A stretch of DNA of 64,000 nt from Erythroxylum novogranatense (lineage: Eukaryota > Streptophyta > Magnoliopsida > Malpighiales > Erythroxylaceae): contig CM057228.1 in assembly GCA_029891385.1 (NCBI GenBank), positions 82,138,964-82,202,963 of the forward strand. Reading direction: 5' to 3'. The position numbers and the translations under genes are program-made. The notes under the pieces are model-generated. The model saw only the letters and a list, made by a program, of their open reading frames with translations, was not told where the DNA came from and did no database searches. Below, in pieces: positions 11,719 through 25,165 of the stretch (the first letter of the stretch is position 1; every line of letters begins with the position of its first letter).

Positions 11719-14700
11719 TGTAGCGCCCCACCATAGGGTATCCACCGGAGCAGCGTAGGTCATTCCGATAAATATCCCACGACAAGAGACCACTACTGAC
11801 AACAACCTACTACACTCCTCATGGCATCACAATCATAAAACAGTAATAAGAAATTGACCACTTTTTAAAACCAAATTAGATTCCATTTCATTCACTCAAA
11901 ACTCAATAATTTACAAGCATCGATTTTTTTAATTTACATGGTCCAAACATTTGCACGCTAAATAACATCTTGTCTTGTATAACAAATGATCTAACTATCG
12001 GTCTCCAAAAGAAAGCTCACCGACCGACCTTTGAGCCATTGCTTCTATCGCCAATCCACGATGATACGGCTCTACGGTCCCGAGGAGCTATCATGTCTAT
12101 GCTTATGCTGAAAAATAATTGCAATTTTGGATGAGTTTGCGAACTCAATGAGAAACCATCATCGATGGTTCTCCCAATTCATGCATCATATAAGCATGTA
12201 ACAAGATACACTCGATAGTTATACAAAACACAATAGTAATTGATCACAGACGAAAATATCTGACGATCGATAACATTGTCAAATGTTCGATTCGATATCA
12301 ATGCACACGTGACTCTTTTCCAGATTCATTTCAGTATTGTGACCGAGCTCATATCGGTGATCGGTATAGGCGGCGTGCGGAGAATTCTCTCCGTCGAGCT
12401 CGAGGCTCGGTTCGATATATCGAGCTCTAGGCTCGGTTCGATCTGATAGCGTCTCGGTTCACAATTTTCCTTTTAACGATGTGATGCGATTGTGCATGAA
12501 TGCACGTGTCCCATAGCAGATACATGATAGTTCACGGTCAATAGTCACCCAATTATACGGTCTCATTAAGCGATCAATAAAACCACATATAGTCCACATA
12601 ATTCCCGTAGAACAATCAATGCTGCGATAACGATCCATGTAATCCCCGTAGGGCAATCAATGCACAGTAAACACGTAGATTGGAATAACCAACTAGGTTA
12701 CTCACCTAATAACTTTCACGCTAGTACCGGGAAGTCTCTGCCAAATCTGTGAAACGACGGTCCACTTGAGCCTCTATAGCACATTAAATGAATAGCCATT
12801 ACCATCGGTATACTTGAAATGACTAAATAATGCACATGAAATCAGTAAAATGTGTATAATGCATGTCCATGGCAATCCCGGCCCTAATTCAATATTTCTC
12901 CATAATAAAATTCTATTAAAAATTAGAAATCCATAGGCGCTGACGGTGCGCCAATCGGACCTCTATAGGTCCCCAATTAAATAAAACAGTGATTCATCGT
13001 TCCGTTAATAGGGGCTACGTCAAATTCCCGTCTAAAAATTCCCATTTTCTCATAAAATGAAATTAAATATTCAACGAATCCGATGCCTCTGGAATCAGGT
13101 CAATCGGACGTCGGACGGAAAAGAAATTGACAAAGAAACCAAAACCCTTTTATATGCCAATTAATAATTAATAAAATCCCCTTTCCCCTTTGTCCTAACA
13201 CACCAACCCACTTCCAACATTCATAACTTTTTACACACAAGTCAGAACATTATAAATTATATCTCATTGGAAAGCTTATGAAATTCTCTACAATTCTCAA
13301 GAAGACCATAAAAATCAATTCCAACCCTAAGGGTATCAAATATCCCATCAAACCTTCTGTCTACTCAATTCCCATTAACACAGGGCAGTACATTGGTAAT
13401 TTCATAACTCACTGATTCTTCAGTAATAAATTACCACAAAAATATGGTCAATAAGTTTACAATGTCCTCAACAACTTTCATGAACAATCCAAAATCAAAT
13501 TCTATTTCTAATCTAGTCAATTAATTCACCTAATGTTACTGTCCCTGAAATCCTCCAATTTGGGCAGTAACCTTATAACAAGCATAACTTCCTGTACACA
13601 AGTCAATAAAATCAGAACTTTATATCCCTGTAAAGATAACATCATAAACTTCATTTTTCATGAAGCACTCTTCATCCAATTCGATCTCTATCAATTTCAA
13701 AACTGTTATGGAAGCTACTGTTATGATCAGCCATTCTTAACCTAATGTAGGGTTCATTTTTGAAAAATCATAACTCCCAATTCTGACTTCTAAAAATTAC
13801 ACAACATATATCATTTTCAAGGTAATCTCTTCCTCTACAATTCTTCTGAAGCTCACTCACACCAATTCAGTCCACATAAAATGTTAAAATTGCCTTCAAT
13901 CAGTAAACTCACAAAATCACACTTAATCTAGGTTTCATCCAAAATGCTCAAAACCAGTCATTAGTAATCAATTCATATCTCCCAATATACAATTCTAAAA
14001 ATATCAAGATCAGTAGCAATGGAAAGATAATTCAATATGCTACAACTTCCATGAAGACCATTTTCCCTAATTCCATCTCAATTAATTCATAAAAATCAGC
14101 AAAACTCAGATGTCATGGTTGCGGTTACTGTTTATAGGCAATGGAACAGTAACTTTCCATTCAAAAATTCACCCTTCTATCATTGAAATTCAACAACAAC
14201 TATTTCACACTAAATTGAAGCCAACATTCCAAAGTTTCAGTGGCCACTAACCTTACCTCATTTGCATTCCTACACAATAAGTTATGAATAAACAGTAACA
14301 TCAATATAATTCCAATTTTCCAGATTTAAGGTTAACCTTAGTTCAACCACTTCCAATGCTTTTTTTTCACATCACTAGACATCAAAATAAATACAAATTA
14401 AATATAAATACAGTCATACATATATTAGGGCTAACACTGAAAAATTTACAGCATTTAATTCCTCAATTCAAAAACTCAATTAATTACCCTTGTTCAATTC
14501 AAAAATCAAACCACATCAGTAACTTCAATGCATCTTCATCTAACCTCATCCCCTTTTCTTCAAATCATAATAATCATCACTTTAATGCCTACCAAAACCT
14601 AATACATGCTTTAAACCCTTTTATTAACTACCCCACACTATCATGACATTTAATCCATATGAAAGACATCATTTAAAACTCAAAACTATAATGGATACAT

Positions 14701-15511
14701 ACCTAACACCAATTCTCCTTCAAAGCTTCAACTTCTAACTTTTACCTCCTAACTTCTATACCAAGCTACCACCTTTTCCTTCTCAAGTATGTACCATACT
14801 CATCATCTAGCTTTGATGAGAGTAAAGAGAGTAGCTTAAAGATATGGAGAAAATGGAGAAAAGAAGAGCCAAACTTGCGATGGTTTAAAAGAGAGAGTTT
14901 GTGTTTTATGCTTTCGGATGAGATGAAAACAAAGCCTTAAAATTTCATTTCCCTTTCCTTTCAAACACACATGTCCGAGAATAACATGAGGAGGAGCATT
15001 AAATGTGACTTTTAAATGGCAACATGTGATTGGCTTCTTTTGATTTGAAAAGTCAAATTATTACTTATTTAATCCAGTTCAAAATTTTACCCCAATCCAC
15101 TCCAATGACCCTTATTTCAGTCCCAAAATAAAATACCCAATATTACAGTACCAGTGGGTAGCGATTTTTGCTACCGAGAATCGACCGGTTCGCCAATTGG
15201 CGATTTTTCCGGTCCAGGAATTGTCTCCGAAAAAATCCAGAAAAATTCCTAAAAATCCCTAAAAATGTAAAACAATTTATGGTGCAGTCAGAATAATTTT
15301 CCAAATACAATTACTCCATTAATTTCACACAGAAGTTCAATTTAAAACCTAAGCCGGAAAATGTCATGAATGCATGTATACTATGTGCATGTGCAACCAA
15401 TCAGTGATTATAGAGACTATATGCTGTATGCGCATGCCGAGATATAATTTAATATCCCGAACCCGTCCTAATTACCAAAATACACTTTCCTATAGGAGAG
15501 GGGATGTTACA
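11719..15511 (-). mobile_element. Solo LTR of Ty3-gypsy chromovirus-like family, long form (3.8 kb)
   Basis: On the minus strand it begins TGTAACATCCCC at 15511 and ends GGGGCGCTACA at 11719. It is flanked by CGATG (11714-11718) and TGATG (15512-15516), a 5-bp duplication with one mismatch. No internal region is present, so it is a solo LTR left by recombination. It aligns in segments with the LTR at 35080-39031 and, except for its middle 1.9 kb, with the LTRs at 43062-45066 and 48742-60605. The middle segment (12774-14702) has intron-like borders. Confidence 0.87.
12774..14702 (-). other. Intron-like segment in the long gypsy LTR
   Basis: On the minus strand the segment begins after GTTAG with GTATGT and ends CTATAG before AGGCTC. 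The short LTRs of the family join the sequences on either side directly. The segment carries a diverged module with a period of about 180-200 bp; an anchor resembling CTACAACTTTCATGAAG recurs on the plus strand near 13289, 13470, 13645, 13840 and 14045. Confidence 0.65.
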
Positions 15512-17800
15512 TGATGATTCATCTGCAGTCGAAGATTCTGTCTCAACAACTTGCTTTTCAACGATAGCCACGGTTGTTGTATAAGCTTCCTTGTTAAAGA
15601 CATTTGTTTCAATGATTTGTAGGAGAGGTGGAGGAACAAATACAACTTGTTCATGAATATCAAGATCATAGGAATCATGTATCGTTGATAAGTGCTTAGA
15701 ACCATGGCATAGCTTCGATTGAGGTGATCTTCCACAGAGGTCGATTTAGCAGAATGTTACGTAAAATAGTATAACAACATTCTGAGTTGCCAATCAGAAC
15801 AAAACAATACTGACCCTTTCTGATAGTCCCTCCCTGTGGATCCTCTGCTGTAGCCTTAGTTAGGTTTGGTCCGGATCTTGATATCTGCAGATAGAATTTC
15901 CACTCCTTTTCTCTTCACATGCTTCATCAATCAATTTCTTGCTTCTTCAATTTGATCGAAGTCATGTCATCCTGGCAGCTCTCTGGTTGAACTTTTAGCT
16001 TCACTTCTCATCTTGAGTTCAACAAAATTTGGTGGTTGAAGATCGGTACCACCTTGATTCTTGTCTTCGCTCGATATAGGATAAGAAGTGAGGCAGCTCT
16101 CCAAATGGCTCGGTGGATATGGTTCTCTTCCAACTCTCTTGATTGATCATAGAAATTTTGTAACCCCTATCCAATGATGTAAAATGCCATTATCATATTC
16201 AATCGATTTGAAGAAGGCTTTCACATATCTCTTTGGTTTGTCTCGGATGATGACAGACTTGGTCTTCTTCTCCTCTATTACAACCAATATGTGTTCCCAA
16301 CTTTCTCTTTGAGCAGTTAAATACTTGGATGGAACATTAGTCATCACACTCACAACTTTTGAGTAGCCTTCTTACCCATAACATGAGTAGCAACTTGTTT
16401 GTGGACAAGTGTAGACTGAAAAGTAGTAGGAACTACTTCAAAATTGGATTATTAAGAACTTTGTGAGAATCCTTAATATTACCCGTAATAGCTTCCACAA
16501 TCGCTTGATGGCGCTTCCATATTAACTTCAAAGAAGATCAACAAAGCACTAAGACACTTGCGGCAGACTTTTACGTAGTGTCAACAATGTCTCTTCTTGC
16601 CTTGCCTTTTTAGACTTTGTCTCTGTTGTTGGACTTTCTTCTTTTCTCGCACTCATTTTCTTTAACCTTGGTGACCTCTTGGATTGTGCTTTCTTCTTTT
16701 GTGTTCTTCTTCTTTCCTTTTCCTCCATTTCCTTGAGGCGAGTTTCAATCTTTCTCAAGGATTGATGATAGTGATTTTGTAGCTTTTGATCTCTGTTGTT
16801 CATAATGCTTTGATTGGCTTGAATCTCTGGATGGATGGCTTCTTTACTCGCCAGCGATTTACATTACAGGTGACCTTCTTGCTTGCTTAGGAATGTCACT
16901 CACGGAGGTTCCTTTACGCTTCAAGTCTCGATTCAAAAATCGAACACTTCTGACTTTGATTCACGAGTGTGATCTTCTCTCCTTCATAGAGGATTTCTTG
17001 GTATAGGCTCCCCTCGGTTGTTGCTTTCCTTGGTGCTTCGCTCCTTTTACATGCTGGAAATCTCGGACCCATTTTAGCAACAGTTGTTGAATCTATATAG
17101 CTTTTGACCGCTATCTTACATCGATTCCCTTTCCAATCGATGCGATTCTTTGAACACTCTTGTCAACAAAGATCCCATAAGGACAGTGTTTGTATCCTTT
17201 ATAGATTTTACCATGTACTGAAAAATCAAATATGGTAAATCTATTGGGTGATGATTTAGAAGATGAAAGATGCATTGTTCATCCAGGTAGTGACACGATG
17301 TCTTGAACCTATTCTCGGTAAGATCTGATCACATAGAATCGTGAACAATACCTTGCTTTGGTACCAGCCAAGAGGCTCTCCTTTCGATTGGGTTATTGTG
17401 TCCATAGAGTTGACGACTAACTTCATCTTCGTTCATCTTGAGCTTTGTCATCCATTTCACCATATTAGTGGGTTGAACTCCATCCATTGGACATTCAAGA
17501 ACTTTCTCCAAGAACTCCTTTGTTACAATAACGAGTGTGTGTCTACATATGACACGATTGTATCATCTCTTGATTTAGTATTCTTCCAGAACTCATAAAT
17601 TTCTTGGAGATAGACTTCATCTCGTATTTGAAAGAAGTTTCTCCATCCTGCCGCCATTATCTCCGACTCTATATCCATCTGTTCTTTTCTTAGTTCTTCG
17701 AAGTTTACCAATCTTCCCCATCCTGATCCTGGATCAACTCGCAAAATAGGCTTGACATACATCTTGCTGATTCTGTTGAATAGGAACTTGCTTGAAGAAT
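15512..17800 (-). pseudogene. Accessory frame downstream of copia pol (putative plant transposon protein-like), broken
   Basis: Between RNase H and the 3' LTR there is about 2.3 kb of former coding sequence on the minus strand. The best part (17762-17300) contains VNFEELRKEQMDIESE, GWRNFFQIRDEVYLQEIYEFW and, in another frame, MDGVQPTNMVKWM. This resembles the putative plant transposon protein region often found 3' of pol in large copia and gypsy elements. A Lys/Glu-rich, probably coiled-coil segment follows (16803-16549). Frameshifts and stops break it. It is not a copia enzyme, and its role is unknown. Confidence 0.62.
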
Positions 17801-18189
17801 TTTCCGAGAGATTTCAGAGAACTAGCAATTTCTGAATTTGGTAGGAATCCCAAAAGTCAATTTTAGGGATTTTATTGCAAATTCTAGAACGATTGTACTT
17901 CTCGATGATTTGACAGCCTTTTTCCTCTAAAACTTTTCCTTGTGAAAGAAGTTTTAAGTCTGAAACCGTCAACGCCGTTTAACTCCACCGTTTCATTGTC
18001 TTTTCTTTTTGAAAATCGATGATCAATCTGCTAACTCGCCATCTATCCGCCTTGTCTTTATAAAAAAAGCAGATGAATGGTCCGTTAACTCCTCCGTCTG
18101 TCTGCTTTCTTCTTTCTGAAAAACCGGATGAATGGTGCATTAACATCACCATATTGAGGTTGCGTCGATTTCTTTAAAGCGATCTTCAC

Positions 18190-21180
18190 TTAGTGGTTTT
18201 GTGAAGATATCCGCCATCGATATTTCGTTTCCACGAATTGTAGATCGACGACTTTCTTCCGAGCGTAATCTCTCAAGAAATGATGTCGACTTCTATGTGC
18301 TTCACCCTTGAATGTTGAATTGGATTCTTTGACAAGTCGATGGTTGGTGTTGTTACAAAGATATTGGAATCTCTTCCTCTTGTATTGAGTAGTCCTCCAA
18401 TTGATACTTGATCCACAACAATTGTGAACAACAACTTCGGCGGACATATATTCACTTTCGGCATTGATAATGCAATCGAGCTTTGTCTCTTGCTTGACCA
18501 TGACACGAGTGTTTGGTCCAAGGAAGTGACAACCACCACTGTGCTCTTCCTTTCGATCCTATCACCAGCATAGTCCGCATCGCAATATCCATTCAACCTG
18601 AAATCTTTACCTTTCTCATACATTAAGCAAAGATCAGTAGTACCTGCGAGATATCTCAAAATTCGTTTTACAGCAATGTAATGAGATTCTCTAGGATCGG
18701 CCTGAAACCTTGCACACAAGCATACACTAAATAGAATGTCAGGTCTACTTGCTGTAAGATAAAGCAAAGAACCAATCATCCCTCTAAATAGGGTTTGATC
18801 AACCTTCTTACCACTTTTGTCTTTTGACAACAAGTTTGAAGGATGCATCGGTGTAGACATACTTTTAACACTGCACATATCAAACTTAGACAACAATTCT
18901 TTGACATATTTTTGTTGATGGATAAAAATCTTATCCTTAGTTTGCTTTACTTGCAATCCAAGAAAGAATTTTAACTCACCCATCATGGTCATCTCAAATT
19001 CATTTTTCATCATATTTTCAAAGCTCATGCATAACCTTTTTGAGGTTGCTCCAAAAATAATATCATCAACATAGATTTGCACAATAATAAAATCATTATT
19101 CAAGTTCTTCCTAAAAGAGTTTTGTCTACTTTACCTCTAGTAAATCCATTTCCTATAAGAAATGAGCTCGAGACGATCATACCATGCTCTAGGGGCTGTT
19201 TGGTCTATATAAGGCTTTATGAAGTCTCAGACATGATCTGGATACTTTATTTCCTCAAATCCAGGAGGTTGCTTGATATAGACTTCTTCATCTATAAAAC
19301 CGTTCGAAATGCACTTTTTACATCCATATGAAAAGCTTTATGTCATGGCAAACAAAGATATGCAAGCGAGATCCTTATTGCTTCAAGTCTTGCTCTCGGA
19401 GCATATGTCTCATTGTAGTCTATTCCTTCCTGCTGATTATAACCTTGTCTACTAATCTTGCCTTGTTGCGACTTACTTTTCCTGATTAAGTCTAGCTTAT
19501 TCTTGAATATCCATCTAGTACCAATAATGGATTTCTTTTCGGGTTTAGGAACTAAGGACCGGACTTTATTCCTCTTGAATTGATTCAACTCCTCTTGCAT
19601 AACTAATATCCATGCTTCATCTTTTAGAGCTTCATCAATCTTCTTAGGTTCTACTTTATATAAATGCCATGTTGGCTTCTCTTACGAACTTGGACCTTGT
19701 TCTTACACCTTCCGAGGTTTCTCCAATAATTGACTCTTTAGGATGAAAGCTTTTGTATCTCCAATCTTTCTTTAACTCAAAATTCTTAGAAATGTCATCT
19801 TTTCATCATGAGGTGTTTCGATGAAGATACTTCCTTACCTGCGTCAAAGGCATCATCTTAAAGATCATCTTCTTGATTCCTCTTCCTTATTGGGTTGAGA
19901 GCTATCATCGAACTTAACATGAATAGTTTCTTCAACATCTTTGAGGTGAGGTTGAAGATTCTAAATGCCTTTGAAGTGAGAGAATAGCCTAGAAAATTCC
20001 TGAAAATGTCTTTGCATCAAATTTGTCCAGAGCTTCCTTTGTGTTCGGACTAGTGCACTTGCGGTAGAAAGGATGGAAATAAGAAATGTTTGGTCTCCTT
20101 CCATTCCACAACTCATAGGAGTTTTTTCAGATTGGTCGCAAGAACACTCTATTCGAATGTAGCATGTTGTATTGATGGTTTACACCGAAGTATTTAGGAA
20201 GATTCATCTCATGACATTGTTCTTGCCATCTCTTGAATTGTCCTATTCTTCCTCTCAACAACTCCATTCTCTGCATGGAGTCCTTGGGGTAGAGAAGTTA
20301 TGGAAAATTTCATTTTCTTCGCAGAATACTCTAAACTTCTCATTTTGAATTCTCCACCATGATCACTCCTTATCTTTGGCTATAGACATTCCTTTTCATT
20401 TTGTAACCTCATGGAAAGGTTTCAAAGCACTTGAAAGACTCATCTTTATGTGATAGAAAAGTATCCAACAAAACCTTGTAAAATCATCAACAATCACAAG
20501 TTCATACTTCTTTCCACCAAGACTTATTGTTCTTGTTGGACCAAATAAGTCCATATGTAACAACTCAAGTGGTCTAGATGACGTTACGAAATGTTTTGAA
20601 GAGAAAGAGGTTTTAATTTGTTTCCCTTTCGACAACTTTCACAAAGAAATCTTTGTCAAAGCGAATTTGTGGCAAACCTTTACCAAATCATGTTTGAAGT
20701 TTTGAAATATGTTTAAAACCGACATGACCTAGTTTTTATGCGGATCGGTCTTTCATCTTGATAGATAAAAACATGAAATATTTTGAGACCGAAAATCGCC
20801 TAAATCAATTTTGTAAAGATTGTTTAGTCTTTTGGTGAAAAGAAGATGGAACCATCTTTGTTTCGACTTCACAAAATTTTGATTGAAAGTAACTTCAAAA
20901 CCGAATCACATAATTGACTAATACTTATCAAGTTATGCTTTAAACCATCAACTAGTAAGACGTTGTTAATGCATGCATGGAATTCTTACCAATCTTACCA
21001 AACCCGATTATCTTTCCTGTTTGGTTGTCTCCAAAAGTTACCGATCCTCCTTTCTTGATCAAGATCTAGGAACATAGACTTGTTTCCGTCATATGACGCG
21101 AGCATCCACCGTCCAAATACCAATGGTGCTTCTGGTTCTTCAAGAAGGATTTACATGGAGATATTATCTTATTTTAGGTA
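18190..21180 (-). pseudogene. pol: Copia pol: protease, integrase, reverse transcriptase, RNase H, broken
   Basis: Read right to left. Protease remnant near 21110 (GGCSRHMTE, where the family has an Asp-Ser-Gly active site). Integrase core about 20635-20150 (LELLHMDLFGPTR, IVDDFTRFCW). Reverse transcriptase in two pieces: 19600-19343 (GTRWIFKNKL, YNETYAPRARLEAIR) and 19103 onward, with the intact catalytic YVDDIIFG, FFLGLQVKQ and GSLLYLTASRPD. RNase H about 18600-18273 (GYCDADYAGD, SRVKHIEVD). Several frameshifts separate the pieces. In an active element this polyprotein would copy the RNA and insert the DNA. Confidence 0.9.
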
Positions 21181-21329
21181 CCAGATTCTCTTGGGTCCTT
21201 TAGGTTAGTATGATGTAATGAATGATAATAAGGTGTAGAATGAAAACGTTGATGACCTTTACGAAAACCCCGATTGATATCTTTTCTTATCTTTTGAGCA
21301 ATTGATTTTACGTAATTCGGGGCTTATTT

Positions 21330-22770
21330 TTAGTAAACCCTAATCCAGTTTTATCCTCGGATGTCTCAGATTTTCCTATCATTTCATTCATCTTTTTGTA
21401 CTATCTCAAATTTAGCTAGATCAATTGAGAGATTATTAATTCTCGCTTTCAATTGATTAATCTCTTCGGATCTATCTACAACTTTGTTGTTATTCAATTC
21501 CTCAACTTGCTTTCTCAAACTTATATTCTCACTCTCTATCTCATGAGTATGTTTGAGGTTTTCTACATATTTCTTCTTCAACGACTTGTCTTGTTTTGAA
21601 TAGCATGAGAATCCTCTAACAATTCTAAGTATGCATCTTGTATATCATTATAGCTAGAAGTTACCTCCTCATCACTTTCTTCTTGACTACCGGACATATG
21701 TTAGCATGTTACGACGCTTACGAACTTGTATCGATTCGATGAGTCCAGATCTTCCCACGTTGCCATCATGCTTTTCTTGTTATCCCTCCCTTTGGGTTGT
21801 CTTTTCAACATTGGACACTCGGACTTGTAATGTCCCGCTTCTTGCATTCATAACATGTAACGGATGCTTTATCGACTTTTTCATCGTCTTTGCATTGTTC
21901 CTTCTAAATGTTGAATTTCCTTTGGACTTCTTTTTCCACATTCTTCTTATCTTTCTTGAAATGAAAGATAGCTCATCGCCTTCATCACTTGATTCAGATT
22001 CGACTTCATGGAATCATCATCCTTTGCTTCTTCAATCTTTAAAGCCTTTGATGTATTCCTCTTTGTTTTCTTCTTCGGATTTTGTGATTCTTTTGACTTG
22101 CTTTGGCGCTATGGACTTCTCTTTCTTGGGCTTATCTTCCGCATCAAGCTCTGCCGTGTATCTTCAACGATCCAAGCAATTCATCAAGCTTCAAGATGCT
22201 TAAGTCTTTGGCTTCTTGACAACAGCACTTTGGGTCTCCATCTTTTGGCGACTCCTCAAAATCTTTCGAACATGGTCTTGATGTTATACGTTCTTCCAAG
22301 AGTTTTAGTCCATTAACAATTGTTTGGAATCTTCCAAACATTTGATCAATAGTCTCTTCTTCTTTCATCTTGAATAACTCGTCTTGATGCACCAAAATAC
22401 TTATCTTGGACTCCTTGACTTGATTTGTTCCTTCATGTGCAATTGATAATGTATCCCACATTTCTTTGACAGTATCACATCCATGAACTTTGTCATACTC
22501 GCTTCGCTTTCGATGCACAACTCAAGAAAATTTCGCTTTGGGTTTAGTTGAAATCTTGCTTTCGCTCGGTAGTCCATCTTTCACGTGGAATTGGATTTTA
22601 TCATCATCTTCAGGTGTGTATGGTCCATTCTCGATGATGTCCCAAAGGTCAATGTGAGTAGACTCGATAAACAATCTCATCCGATCCTTCCAATAGTGGT
22701 AGTCTTCACCATCAATCTTTGGAGGTCGGTGATCGAGGCTCCTTCGACAATATACGTGTGATTCTACCAT
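21330..22770 (-). pseudogene. gag: Copia gag (UBN2-type), broken
   Basis: The likely start is ATG at 22770 (MVESHVY). Conserved gag blocks follow: DYHYWKDRMRLFIEST, DLWDIIENGPY, then after a stop CDTVKEMWDTLSIAHEG and DQMFGRFQTIVNGLK. A degenerate CCHC knuckle lies near 21830 and a coiled-coil tail at 21581-21384 (ENISLRKQVEELNNN). The same blocks appear on the plus strand at 62104-63420, confirming the family. Stops at about 22522 and frameshifts near 22260 inactivate it. Gag would form the particle shell in an active element. Confidence 0.88.
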
Positions 22771-22813
22771 TTTCTTTAGTTCACACTTTATTAGAGTGAT
22801 TCTTGAACACCTT

Positions 22814-22825
22814 GCTCGATACCAA
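22814..22825 (-). promoter_or_regulatory. Primer binding site of SIRE-like copia
   Basis: The minus strand reads TTGGTATCGAGC, one base from the 5' LTR end. The same site stands at 62049-62060 in the second copy. Confidence 0.8.
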
Positions 22826-22826
22826 T

Positions 22827-23969
22827 TGAAGTAAATCACACGTTAATATATTGAGTAATAATATGATCAAGATACACAAGAAGGGGGTTGAATTGTGATA
22901 AACTTTTCGTTCATCCTTGATAACAATTGCTTGTTCTTTCGAAAACTTATCTTAAATCAATTCTTGACTAGTTTGAAAACCTTTGATAATAATGAGAACT
23001 ACGATTTAAGTAAAGTAAGAGTTAGAGAGAAACACAAGAATTTATCCCGGTTCACCCTAAACGGGCTACGTCCGATCCTCGGATATCCTTCCGAGATTTC
23101 ACTATCTCGAACTGCTTATAAGTATTCTTTGACCGAGCCTCTTGGTCTCTTAACAACAAGTATTCTTTTACTCTTAGCCTTTTCAGGCTACCTATAACAC
23201 TTTTCAAAATGAAAAACTAATAAAGAGCTTTTTACAAAAGAGTTGCTCTTAACAATGTACACTCGAAAAATAGTTCATAATTTTTCTCAAATAGTCAAAT
23301 GTTTGAATACTCAGAGTTTCATTCACTTTTCTCAAAAGTTGTTTTTACTTCAATCTCGACTCTTATTTATAATCTGGTCTTCAACTGTTTCTTGAATATC
23401 TGCTTCTTGAATCTTTAAAGAAACGGTTATTCAGTTTAACTCCAGAATCGCCTTAAACCGATGTTTCTTTCTTCTTCGATTCTTGATAAATGCGCTTTTC
23501 TCTTCGTAAAGCTTCCGCTCGATTTTGTATCGCCCGCTTTTCTCTTCGTAAAGCTTCCGTCGATTTTTGTTCGTCGATATTCTTCCGCCTCTTTTCCTTC
23601 GCTTTTCTTCCTTCATTATTCTTCCGCTCATTATTCTTCCGCTCGCTTCCTTCCTTCATTTTTCTTCCGTCTGTTATTCTTCCGTCGCTTTTCCTTCCTT
23701 CATTTTTCTTCCGCTCGCTTTTTCTTCCTTACCTTTTCTTCCTTCCTTTTCTTCCGTCTGTTATTCTTCCGTCTGCTTTTTCTTCCTTCTGCTTTTTCTT
23801 CCTTCTGTTTTTCTTCCGTCTGTTTTTTCCTTCCTTTTGTTTTTCTTCCGTCTGCTTTTTTTCTTCCTTCTGCTTTTTCTTTTTATGCATCCATCTACTT
23901 TTCATTTGTATATTTCTCTTTGTTTATCATCAAAATTATTTAATACGTGAAGTCTGGTTTGACTTAACA
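22827..23969 (-). repeat. 5' LTR of SIRE-like copia (1,143 bp)
   Basis: It aligns along its length with 10345-11479, with few substitutions and small indels. About 23460-23885 carries the same imperfect CTTCCGTCTG-type array, here somewhat longer. It is followed on the right by GATAC, the second copy of the target duplication. Confidence 0.93.
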
Positions 23970-23974
23970 GATAC

Positions 23975-25165
23975 TTGCCTCAATTTTCCCTAATATCAAT
24001 GACAGGGAGGAAGACAAGTTGGTGTGGGGACAAACAATTCACCGGGGGCACCGGGGGTTCACAGTGGCATCTACATATAACTTAATCGAGAATAGCACCA
24101 CGGATGATTCTAAAAGGCTATAGGAGTTAATCTGAAAATGGGTAAGGCTACAGCAGATCAGATCTTTCCTTTGGCTTATGGCTAAAAAGAAATTGCTGAC
24201 CAATCAACATCATGTGGTGTGACATATATCAATGGACAATAGGTGTCATTACTGTGGACAAGAAGAGTCATCTATACATGCAATATGAGATTGTCCTAGA
24301 GGGAAATCCTTTTGATGCAAATTTCCTCCAGAAATAGTAGATATGGGTTTCTTTTAACATGAAGAGGAGACTTGGTTTCTTTCCAACCTTAGGCAACACT
24401 TAAATTCAAGTAGGTAGCGTGGGCAACAATTTTTGGAGTTGCATGCTGGTTTTTATGGTAACGACGAAATAAAAGCATTTTTTAACTCAACTTTGTTTGG
24501 CCGACAAAAGGCAATAGAATAATTATGGATTACGTTGATTGGGTCATTCGGGCCAGAGATGTGGAAAGCCGGGTGTTTCAGACACAGGCTTTTCCGATGG
24601 GTAATTTAGTGAGATGGACCAAACTATTAGAAGGTTGGGTCAAACTAAATACTGATGGTGCGGTGAAACAAGGGCCCAGCCTTGCTATAGCTGATTGCTT
24701 AATTCGTGACTGCCAAGGTCGATGATGTGGTTGATTCCTCCAGAATATTGGAACGGGCTCGGCTTTGGCTGTAGAACTCTGGGGAGTGCACTCGAGCCTC
24801 ACGCTGGCATGGACGCTTGGCTATAAACGTGTAGTCGTTGAAGTGAATTCTCTGGAGATTATCAACATTCTTTCTTCTTCAAATATAGTTATGATTGATC
24901 ATAACCATTTAGTGGCAGGTACCCAAGAGTTAATCCGCCAAATATGGGAGGTGCAATTTCAGCATATCTATCAGGAAGGGAACCAGTGAGTCGATAGACT
25001 GGCTACTCAAGCCTTTTTATCAAGTCCAAGACTACATATGCTTTAAGAGTCTCCACAAAGCGTTATGAATTTCATACACCATGATATGAAAGGAGCGCTC
25101 TACCGCAGAACTCTGCGTTAGAGGGTTATAAAGTGTGATTTGTTTTGTCTTTCTTTCCTTGTAAC
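23975..25165 (+). pseudogene. LINE ORF2, 3' portion with RNase H domain, broken
   Basis: This continues the ORF2 sequence cut at 10344. The first part resembles the zinc-binding region after the LINE reverse transcriptase. About 24620-25060 is an RNase H-like domain (RVT_3 type) with VKLNTDGAV, ALAVELWGVHS, VVVEVNSLEII and DRLATQAF. The third acidic position, usually VETDS, reads VEVNS, so that residue is lost. In-frame stops lie at 24723 and about 24987. A 3' untranslated region and the A tail follow. Confidence 0.85.

Larger units (their letters stand above)
10345..23969 (-). mobile_element. Full-length Ty1-copia element (SIRE-like), minus strand, with nested solo LTR
   Basis: The LTRs are 10345-11479 (3') and 22827-23969 (5'). 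The target duplication GATAC is at 10340-10344 and 23970-23974. The primer site is at 22814-22825 (TTGGTATCGAGC on the minus strand). A purine-rich polypurine tract at 11480-11491 adjoins the 3' LTR. Read right to left, the order is gag, protease, integrase, reverse transcriptase, RNase H (the copia order), then a further frame before the 3' LTR. A gypsy solo LTR (11719-15511) sits in this last part. Gag with a long acidic and coiled tail plus an extra 3' frame suggests the SIRE lineage; that assignment is an inference. Confidence 0.92.
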
